Assembly: GCF_016906305.1 (NCBI RefSeq)
Contig: NZ_JADDOL010000004.1
Span: forward strand, 124,001-188,000
DNA from: Alloalcanivorax marinus
GTDB lineage: Bacteria; Pseudomonadota; Gammaproteobacteria; Pseudomonadales; Alcanivoracaceae
Reading direction: 5' to 3'
Length of the DNA: 64,000 nucleotides
Made by a program: the position numbers and the translations under genes. Shown in pieces: positions 57,572-64,000 of this stretch; positions within the stretch are counted from its first letter, which is position 1; each line of letters starts with the position of its first letter. The notes below the pieces were generated by a model that did no database searches, was not told where the DNA came from, and worked only from the letters and a program-made list of their open reading frames with translations.

Positions 57572-59116
57572 ATGACCGACCCTATGACCTATAACGATCT
57601 CAGCCCGGCCCAGCTCGTCGAACTGGCCGTTCAGCGCAACGAAGGCCAGTTGTCCGATACCGGCGCCCTGGTGGTGGAAACCGGCCACCGCACCGGCCGC
57701 TCCCCCATGGACCGCTTTATCGTCGATGAGCCCAGCACCAGTGAGCACATCCACTGGGGCCCCGTGAACCGCCCCTTCCCGGCGGACAAATTCGACGCGC
57801 TCTGGGATCGCGTGGCCGCCTTCGTGACCGAGGACGACACCTTCGTTTCCCATCTGCACGTGGGCGCCGATACCGATCATTACCTGGCGGTGAAAGTCAC
57901 CGCGCAGACCGCCTGGCACAATCTGTTCGCCAACGTCCTGTTCATCCGCCCGGAGAAGTACAACCCGCGCGGCAAGGAAGAGTGGCAGATCCTGCACGCG
58001 GTGAACTTCCAGTGCGATCCGGAGCGCGACGGCACCAATTCCGACGGCTGCGTGATCTTCAACTTCGCCCAGCGCAAGATTCTGATCGCCGGCATGCGTT
58101 ACGCCGGTGAAATGAAGAAAGCCATGTTCGCCGCCCAGAACTTCCTGCTGCCGGAAAAAGACGTGCTGCCCATGCACTGTTCCGCCAACGTGGGCGAGAA
58201 CGGCGACGTGGCCCTGTTCTTCGGCCTGTCCGGCACCGGCAAGACCACCCTGTCCGCCGACCCGGAGCGTTACCTGATCGGTGACGACGAGCACGGCTGG
58301 GGCAAGGATGTGGTGTTCAACATCGAAGGCGGTTGCTACGCCAAGTGCATCGACCTGAGCCAGAAGAACGAGCCGATCATCTGGGACGCCATCCGCTTCG
58401 GCGCGGTGCTGGAAAACGTGATCCTCAATGAGGAAACCCGGGTTCCGGACTACACCGACGTGTCGCTGACCGAGAACACCCGCGCCGCCTACCCGCTGGA
58501 AAACGTGGAAAAGCGCGTGATCGAGAACCGTGCCGGCGAGCCCAAGCACGTGATCTTCCTGACCTGCGACCTGACCGGCGTGCTGCCGCCGGTATCGCGG
58601 CTCACCCACGAAGGCGCCGCCTACCACTTCCTGAGCGGCTACACCGCCCTGGTGGGCTCCACCGAAGTGGGCGCCGGCAAGGGCATCAAGAGCACTTTCT
58701 CCACCTGCTTCGGCGCGCCGTTCTTCCCGCGCCGCGCCGGTGAGTACGCCGAGCTGCTGATCAAGCGGGTCAAGGAATTCGGTTCCAAGGTGTACCTGGT
58801 CAACACCGGCTGGACCGGTGGCCCCTACGGCGAGGGCGAGCGCTTCAGCATCCCCACCACCCGTTCCGTGATCGACGCCATCCTCAGCGGCGAACTGGAC
58901 GAGGCCGAAACCGAGCACCTGGACATCATCAATCTGGACGTGCCCAAGCAGGTACCGGGCGTGGACAGCAAGCTGCTGATGCCGAAGAACACCTGGGCCA
59001 GCCCGGAGAACTACGAGCAACGCGCCCGTGATCTCGCCGAGCAGTTCCAGAAGAACTTCGCGGAAAAATACTCGGACGTCTCCGACGACATCCGCGCCGC
59101 CGGCCCCCGGGCCTGA
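57572..59116 (+). CDS. pckA: Phosphoenolpyruvate carboxykinase (ATP)
   Basis: PckA converts oxaloacetate and ATP to PEP, the entry to gluconeogenesis, fitting growth on acids, fats or hydrocarbons. The 514-residue protein has the kinase-1a loop GLSGTGKTT at about residues 218-226 and the kinase-2 GDDEHGW. The ATG at 57572 has AGGA seven bases upstream; a frame start 7 codons earlier is weaker. A strong terminator follows. In E. coli pckA also neighbours the yrfG-hslR-hslO cluster. Confidence 0.96.
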   Translation: MTDPMTYNDLSPAQLVELAVQRNEGQLSDTGALVVETGHRTGRSPMDRFIVDEPSTSEHIHWGPVNRPFPADKFDALWDRVAAFVTEDDTFVSHLHVGADTDHYLAVKVTAQTAWHNLFANVLFIRPEKYNPRGKEEWQILHAVNFQCDPERDGTNSDGCVIFNFAQRKILIAGMRYAGEMKKAMFAAQNFLLPEKDVLPMHCSANVGENGDVALFFGLSGTGKTTLSADPERYLIGDDEHGWGKDVVFNIEGGCYAKCIDLSQKNEPIIWDAIRFGAVLENVILNEETRVPDYTDVSLTENTRAAYPLENVEKRVIENRAGEPKHVIFLTCDLTGVLPPVSRLTHEGAAYHFLSGYTALVGSTEVGAGKGIKSTFSTCFGAPFFPRRAGEYAELLIKRVKEFGSKVYLVNTGWTGGPYGEGERFSIPTTRSVIDAILSGELDEAETEHLDIINLDVPKQVPGVDSKLLMPKNTWASPENYEQRARDLAEQFQKNFAEKYSDVSDDIRAAGPRA

Positions 59117-59130
59117 GCCCCGGCCCGTGA

Positions 59131-59169
59131 CCACGAAAAAGCCCGCCGCTCCGGCGGGCTTTTTCGTGG
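59131..59169 (+). terminator. Intrinsic terminator after pckA
   Basis: CCACGAAAAAGCCCGCC and its exact complement form a 17-bp stem with a five-base loop, and the 3' arm contains five T. It is symmetrical, so it could work from either strand. Confidence 0.92.
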
Positions 59170-59275
59170 TGCCGAACGGACCGGTCGGTCAAATCACGCA
59201 AAACCGGCCGGGCCGCGATTTCAAGCTTCCCCCCCACGGCGTTAGACTGACCGCCGTGACGCAAGGAGTCCGTTG

Positions 59276-60568
59276 ATGAGCAAACCCAAGATAGTCGTGG
59301 TCGGCGGTGGCGCCGGTGGCCTGCCGCTGGTCACCCAACTGGGCCGCAAGCTCGGCAAGTACGGCCGCGCCGACATCACCCTGGTGGACACCAGCAGCGT
59401 GCACGTCTGGAAGCCGCGCTTCCACGAGGTGGCCACCGGCGCCATCGACGCCGACCTGGACGCGGTGGATTACCGCGCCCACGCGCGCCTCAACCACTAC
59501 CGGTTCGAGCCGGGCAGCATGATCCGCGTGGACAAGGAAGCGCGCACCATCACCCTGGCGGCGATCACCGACCAGGACGGCGAGCCGGTGCTGCCGGAGC
59601 GCGACCTGGCCTACGATTATCTGGTGATCGCGGTGGGTTCCCAGAGCAACGATTTCGGCACCCCGGGGGTCCGCGAGCATTGCCTGTTCATGGACACCCG
59701 CGCCCAGGCGGAGCGCTTCCGCGAGCGCTTCATGAACACCTGCCTGCAGGCCAATTTCCGCAACGACCCGGTGTCCGTGGCGATCGTCGGCGGCGGCGCC
59801 ACCGGCGTGGAACTGGCGGCGGAAATTCACCATGCGGTGGCCATGCTCAAGCTGTACGGCCACGAGCACCTGGACCGCAAACAGCTCAAGGTCACCGTGG
59901 TGGAGGCGCTGCCGCGCATCCTGCCGGGCCTGTCCGAGCGCGTCTCCGCCGCCGCCAAGGACCGTCTGGAAGCGCTCGGCGTCAGCGTGCGCACCGGCGT
60001 GATGGTGGCCGAGGCCAAGGAGCACGCGCTGATCACCAAGGACGACGACACCATCGACGCGGACCTGATGGTGTGGGCCGCCGGCGTCAAGGCCCCGGAA
60101 TTTCTCGGCAAGCTGGAAGGCTTCAAGCTCAACAAGATCAACCAGATCGAAGTGGAGCCCACCCTGCTGGCCAAGGGCAACGACCGGGTGTTCGTGATTG
60201 GCGACTGCGCCTTCTTCAAGCCGGAAGGCGCCGACAAGCCGATTCCGCCCCGCGCCCAATCCGCGCAGCAAATGGCGCACCACACCGCCAAGAATCTGCA
60301 GCGCCTGTTGATGAACCGGGATCCGAAGCCGTTCGAATACCGCGACCACGGCTCCCTGGTGTCGCTGTCCAATTACAGCTCCGTGGGCATGCTCATGGGC
60401 AACCTGAAAGGCGGCAACTTTTTCGTCGAAGGCTGGCTGGCGCGCATCATGTACGTGGGCCTCTACCGCATGCACCAGGCCGCCCTGTACGGCTGGCCGC
60501 GTACCCTGCTGCTGCTGGCCGCCGGCCGCTTCAGCAAGCTGGTGAGGCCGAGACTGAAACTGCACTGA
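59276..60568 (+). CDS. ndh: Type II NADH dehydrogenase
   Basis: This is a single-subunit flavoprotein oxidising NADH and reducing quinone without pumping protons, peripheral on the inner membrane. The 430-residue protein has two Rossmann motifs: FAD GGGAGGLPL (about 9-17) and NADH GGGATGVELAAE (about 169-180). An IGDCAFF FAD segment lies near residue 308, and a C-terminal amphipathic/hydrophobic tail probably attaches to the membrane. AAGGAGT precedes the ATG at 59276. Confidence 0.9.
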   Translation: MSKPKIVVVGGGAGGLPLVTQLGRKLGKYGRADITLVDTSSVHVWKPRFHEVATGAIDADLDAVDYRAHARLNHYRFEPGSMIRVDKEARTITLAAITDQDGEPVLPERDLAYDYLVIAVGSQSNDFGTPGVREHCLFMDTRAQAERFRERFMNTCLQANFRNDPVSVAIVGGGATGVELAAEIHHAVAMLKLYGHEHLDRKQLKVTVVEALPRILPGLSERVSAAAKDRLEALGVSVRTGVMVAEAKEHALITKDDDTIDADLMVWAAGVKAPEFLGKLEGFKLNKINQIEVEPTLLAKGNDRVFVIGDCAFFKPEGADKPIPPRAQSAQQMAHHTAKNLQRLLMNRDPKPFEYRDHGSLVSLSNYSSVGMLMGNLKGGNFFVEGWLARIMYVGLYRMHQAALYGWPRTLLLLAAGRFSKLVRPRLKLH

Positions 60569-60608
60569 ACACCGCGACACGCATTCATCACTGAGTGGGA
60601 GGGACCCC

Positions 60609-62996
60609 ATGGCCGTTTTGACCGGATGGCTGTTGATTCTGATCGGGCTGGCGGTGGGCGCCGGCGGCGCCTGGCTGCTGTGGCTGGGCGGCAGCGCCTA
60701 TTACGTGGTGGCGGCCCTGGGCTTCGTGCTCACCGGCGCCCTGATGGTGGCCCGCCGCCCCGGGGCGCTGTGGATCTACGCGCTGCTGATCCTCGGCACC
60801 GGCGTCTGGTCGGTGTGGGAGGTGGGCCTGGACTGGTGGGCCCTGGTGCCCCGCGGGGCGGTGATCGTCGCCCTGGGTCTGTGGCTGCTGCTGCCGTTCA
60901 TCAACCGGGGACTCCATGGCACCGGCGGCCAGCCGTGGACGCTGGCCGCCGGCCCGTTGGCGGTGACGGTGGTGCTGGCCGCCGCCCTGGCGCTGCTGTC
61001 CTGGCAACGGGATCCCCACGACCTGAGCGGCGCCCTGCCCGACGCCCGTGCCCCGGCGCCGGACAGCGGCATCGAGGACGGCGACTGGCACGCCTATGGC
61101 CGCACCGGCCTCGGCCAGCGCTACTCCCCCTTGGACCGCATCACCCCGGACAACGTGGGCCGGCTCGAAAAGCTGTGGACCTACCACACCGGCGACGTGC
61201 GCGGCGACGGCGACCCCACCGAGACCACCTATGAAGTGACGCCCCTGAAGGTCGACGACACCCTCTATCTTTGCACGCCTCACCATTGGGTGATCGCCCT
61301 GGACGCGGACACCGGCGAGGAGCGCTGGAAGTACGACCCGGAGATCGACAAGGACATCAGCCGCCAGCACCAGACCTGCCGCGGCCTGTCCTACTTCCCC
61401 GGCCACCGCGCCGATGACGGCCTGGAAAGCGGCGGTGACCAGGCCCTGGCCGCGTCCGGCAGCGGCCTGGAGGAACGGCCGGACACGGCGGAAGACCGCC
61501 GCTGCCGGCGGCGCCTGTTCCTGCCCACCGCCGACGCGCGACTGATCGCCCTGGATCCGGACGACGGCCGGGTCTGCCGGGACTTCGGCGACGACGGCGC
61601 CGTGAACCTGTGGGCCAACATGCCCCACCAGAAGGACGGTTTCTATTATTCCACCTCGCCGCCGGTGGTCACCGAGGACCGGGTGATCGTCGGCGGCGCG
61701 GTCAACGACAATGTGTCCACTTCCGAGCCGTCCGGCGTGATCCGCGCCTATGACGTGGACAGCGGCGAGCTGCTGTGGAACTGGGACCCGGGCAACCCGG
61801 ACGACACCGCGCCCATCGCCGAGGGCGAGACCTACAGCGCCAGCACCCCGAACAGCTGGTCGGTCTCCAGCGTGGACGAAGACCTGGGGCTGGTGTACGT
61901 GCCCATGGGCAATCAGGTGCCGGACCAGTGGGGCAAGAACCGCAACCCGCGGAGCGCCCGTTTTTCCTCGTCCATCGTCGCCCTGGAGCTGGCCACCGGC
62001 CAGGTGCGCTGGGTGTTTCAGACGGTGCACAACGACCTTTGGGACATGGACGTGCCGGCCCAGCCCAGCCTGGTCGACCTGACCACCGACGCCGGCACCG
62101 TGCCGGCCCTGGTGGCCCCCACCAAGCAGGGCGATGTGTACGTGCTGGACCGGCGAACCGGCGAACCGGTGGTGCCGGTGGAGGAGCAGCCGGCGCCCGC
62201 CAGTCTGGGCTATCAGCCGGTGGCGGACACCCAGCCCGCCTCGGCGCTGAGCCTGAATCCGCCGCCGCTGCGCGGGCGCGACATGTGGGGCGCCACCCTG
62301 TTCGATCAGCTGGCCTGCCGCATCCAGTTCCATCGTCTCCACTATCAGGGCCGTTACACTCCGCCCTCGGAGCGCGGCAGCCTGATCTACCCGGGCAACT
62401 TCGGGGTCTTCAACTGGGGCGGCCTGGCGGTGGATCCGCGCCGCCAGGTGGCCTTCGCCACGCCGGCCTATCTGGCGTTCGTGTCCACCCTGGTGCCCCG
62501 GGGCGACGCCACCACCGACTATGTGTCCGACGGCAAGCCGGGGCTCGGCGAAAACTACGGCGCGCCCTACGCGGTGACCCTCAAGCCGTTCCTGTCACCG
62601 CTGGGGCTGCCCTGCCAGCAGCCGCCCTGGGGCTATGTGGCGGGGCTTGATCTGGTCAGCGGCGAAGTGGTCTGGAAACACCGCAACGGCACGGTGCGCG
62701 ACCAGGCACCGGTGCCGCTGCCGTTCAAAATGGGCGTGCCGGACCTGGGCGGGCCGATCATCACCGCCGGCGGCGTGGCCTTTATGAGCGGCACCCTGGA
62801 TTACTACGTGCGTGCCTACGACCTGACCACCGGCGACACCCTCTGGGAAGACCGCCTGCCCGCCGGCGGCCAGGCCACGCCCATGACCTACAGCGATTCC
62901 CAGGGCCGCCAGCGGGTGCTGGTGGTGGCCGGCGGCCACGGCTCCCTGGGCACCCGGGCCGGGGACGCGATCATCGTCTACGGTTTGCCGGACTGA
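60609..62996 (+). CDS. gcd: Membrane-bound PQQ-dependent dehydrogenase, glucose/quinate/shikimate family
   Basis: This 795-residue quinoprotein oxidises glucose or other polyols in the periplasm and passes electrons to quinone. The N-terminus has five membrane segments (about 1-140). An eight-bladed propeller follows with PQQ-site features such as DWHAYGRTGLGQRYSPL, the HQTCRG region and VHNDLWDMDVPAQP. GGGAGG precedes the ATG. Glucose versus quinate/shikimate specificity cannot be settled by eye. It faces an OprB-like porin gene that ends five bases away convergently. Confidence 0.87.
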   Translation: MAVLTGWLLILIGLAVGAGGAWLLWLGGSAYYVVAALGFVLTGALMVARRPGALWIYALLILGTGVWSVWEVGLDWWALVPRGAVIVALGLWLLLPFINRGLHGTGGQPWTLAAGPLAVTVVLAAALALLSWQRDPHDLSGALPDARAPAPDSGIEDGDWHAYGRTGLGQRYSPLDRITPDNVGRLEKLWTYHTGDVRGDGDPTETTYEVTPLKVDDTLYLCTPHHWVIALDADTGEERWKYDPEIDKDISRQHQTCRGLSYFPGHRADDGLESGGDQALAASGSGLEERPDTAEDRRCRRRLFLPTADARLIALDPDDGRVCRDFGDDGAVNLWANMPHQKDGFYYSTSPPVVTEDRVIVGGAVNDNVSTSEPSGVIRAYDVDSGELLWNWDPGNPDDTAPIAEGETYSASTPNSWSVSSVDEDLGLVYVPMGNQVPDQWGKNRNPRSARFSSSIVALELATGQVRWVFQTVHNDLWDMDVPAQPSLVDLTTDAGTVPALVAPTKQGDVYVLDRRTGEPVVPVEEQPAPASLGYQPVADTQPASALSLNPPPLRGRDMWGATLFDQLACRIQFHRLHYQGRYTPPSERGSLIYPGNFGVFNWGGLAVDPRRQVAFATPAYLAFVSTLVPRGDATTDYVSDGKPGLGENYGAPYAVTLKPFLSPLGLPCQQPPWGYVAGLDLVSGEVVWKHRNGTVRDQAPVPLPFKMGVPDLGGPIITAGGVAFMSGTLDYYVRAYDLTTGDTLWEDRLPAGGQATPMTYSDSQGRQRVLVVAGGHGSLGTRAGDAIIVYGLPD

Positions 62997-63001
62997 GGCC
63001 G

Positions 63002-64000
63002 CTACAGGGTGGCCTCCACCCGGGTACCCAGCACCCAGGCGTCGTCCACCCGGTCGTTGGCACCCGGGTGCACCATGAGCTGCAGGTTCGGCCGCACCAT
63101 CAGCCAGGGCGTGACGCTCACCCCGTAGTAGACCTCCAGGTTCCACTCGTCGCTTTGCGGCGGCACATAGCCGGGCGCGCCGGCGCCCAGGCCGGCGTTG
63201 CCGGCGGTGACGGTCGCCACATAGGGGTCGCCGACCTCGGCGAAGGCCAGCCCCACGCCCAGGTCGTCCGCCGGCCGCGACGGCAGCGGCCCCCGCCACA
63301 CGGCGCCGGCGCTCAGATAGCGGCTCACGTATGCGCTGTCCCGGTCGTGCCAGCTGCCCTGGGTGAACAGCACCAGGCCACGGTCGTCGCGGTGCGGCGC
63401 GCTGACCTGCTGGCGCACCACGAACCAGGCGCCATAGCGGCGGCCGGTGGTGCCGCCGTCCGCGTAGTCCCGGGTCTCCGCGTTGCTGTAATAGGCCCCG
63501 ATCTTGTAGTCCCCGGGCAGATCGCGGCCCCGGTGCCAGCCGGCTTCCACCGGCACCAGGGCGCCCTCGGTGCCCTGCCGGTATAAGGCGAAGCCCCGGT
63601 CCGGGTCCAGGTTCTCCGGGTTCAGATCGAACACCCCGGCCTGCACATAGCGGCCCTCCACGTCACCCAGCCGCAGCCTTACCGCCCACTGGCTGATCGG
63701 CCAGTTGTACCAGACGCCGCCGGCCTGATTGCCCGGCTGGCTGCTGCCCAGGTAGAGATTCTGAAAGTGGCTCTCCATCACCGCGAAGTCGTCCCCCACC
63801 GGAATGCGCCCCACCTTCAGGTCCAGCGCGCCGTCGCGCCAGCCCTGGCGGTACCACAGGCGGGTCAGCCGGGTGACATTGCCCTGGCCGTGGATTTCCT
63901 GCACCGACGACAGCGGGCCGCCCGCCGGGTCCACCAGCCGCTCGTCGGTGAGATCCTCGCCGTTGCGATTGGTCACCGTCAGGCGCACTTCCGCATCGTC
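63002..64000 (-). CDS. OprB-like carbohydrate-selective porin (5' end cut by window)
   Basis: This outer-membrane beta-barrel is truncated at the right edge; 332 codons are present and the frame is open to base 64000. Features are strand-like alternating segments, the LWYRQGW and KVGRIPVGDDFAV stretch and the C-terminal VLGTRVEATL. The pattern fits OprB carbohydrate porins. Paired with the PQQ dehydrogenase it suggests uptake and periplasmic oxidation of sugars (inference). The signal peptide and start lie outside the window. Confidence 0.85.
   Translation of the reverse strand, partial: DDAEVRLTVTNRNGEDLTDERLVDPAGGPLSSVQEIHGQGNVTRLTRLWYRQGWRDGALDLKVGRIPVGDDFAVMESHFQNLYLGSSQPGNQAGGVWYNWPISQWAVRLRLGDVEGRYVQAGVFDLNPENLDPDRGFALYRQGTEGALVPVEAGWHRGRDLPGDYKIGAYYSNAETRDYADGGTTGRRYGAWFVVRQQVSAPHRDDRGLVLFTQGSWHDRDSAYVSRYLSAGAVWRGPLPSRPADDLGVGLAFAEVGDPYVATVTAGNAGLGAGAPGYVPPQSDEWNLEVYYGVSVTPWLMVRPNLQLMVHPGANDRVDDAWVLGTRVEATL

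Noticed and set aside
61391-61621. Small minus-strand frames inside gcd and other coding regions
   Set aside because: They overlap strong coding sequence on the other strand, lack ribosome sites and have biased Arg/Ser-rich composition.

Overview
The window is a high-GC gammaproteobacterial chromosome segment, cut at both ends. It looks like an Alcanivorax/Alloalcanivorax-type or Pseudomonas-related marine bacterium. This rests on protein character and gene order, not on any database search. Many neighbourhoods match ones known from Pseudomonas aeruginosa and Escherichia coli: tsaE-nnrD / queG / orn / rsgA / rhdA / psd, fimX next to serB, parC and parE, yqiA-cpdA-yqiB-nudF-thiC with a TolC-family gene, and yrfG-hslR-hslO near pckA. 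I see no rRNA, tRNA or CRISPR array.

Layout. 1-8.6 kb: t6A synthesis and metabolite repair (tsaE, nnrD), a DMT transporter, queG, a cytochrome c'/b561 pair, orn, rsgA, rhdA and psd. 8.6-20.3 kb: an enoyl-CoA hydratase/isomerase, an ATP-grasp protein, an Smp-like membrane protein divergent from serB, a FimX-type degenerate GGDEF/EAL protein with an unknown partner gene, the complete EF-P module (epmB divergent from efp-epmA) and an alpha/beta hydrolase. 20.3-23.9 kb: a small decaying locus. It holds a PvdQ-like acylase with a single in-frame TAG, a 268-bp palindromic MITE-like element, and an AraC regulator with a one-base frameshift. 23.9-40.6 kb: CvfB-like and YaiL-like proteins, an outer-membrane barrel, a YihG-like acyltransferase, parC, parE, yqiA, a Na/Pi cotransporter, cpdA, yqiB, nudF, thiC, a TolC-family protein and waaA.

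40.7-51.4 kb is the main accessory region. An FAD oxidoreductase and an aldo/keto reductase run, through 1-4 base start/stop overlaps, into a surface-glycan cluster of lower GC: nucleotide-sugar epimerase, glycosyltransferase, rfbB, rfbA, sugar aminotransferase, hexapeptide acyltransferase, Wzx-like flippase and a second glycosyltransferase. The set fits synthesis and export of a glycan containing an N-acylated dTDP-4-amino-4,6-dideoxyhexose and probably a UDP-galacturonate-type sugar. No Wzy polymerase or initiating transferase is encoded here.

51.4-64 kb: a secreted DUF6351-type serine hydrolase, a MocR-type regulator, yrfG-hslR-hslO (heat/redox stress), pckA (gluconeogenesis), a type II NADH dehydrogenase, and a PQQ glucose-type dehydrogenase facing a truncated OprB-like porin (periplasmic aldose oxidation).

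The points most worth checking are the two broken genes flanking the MITE-like element, a perfect CRP/Vfr consensus site in front of the unknown fimX-linked gene, several long intergenic palindromes, and the incomplete imported glycan cluster. I did not find a clear new multi-gene system. Most of the window is conserved core genome.
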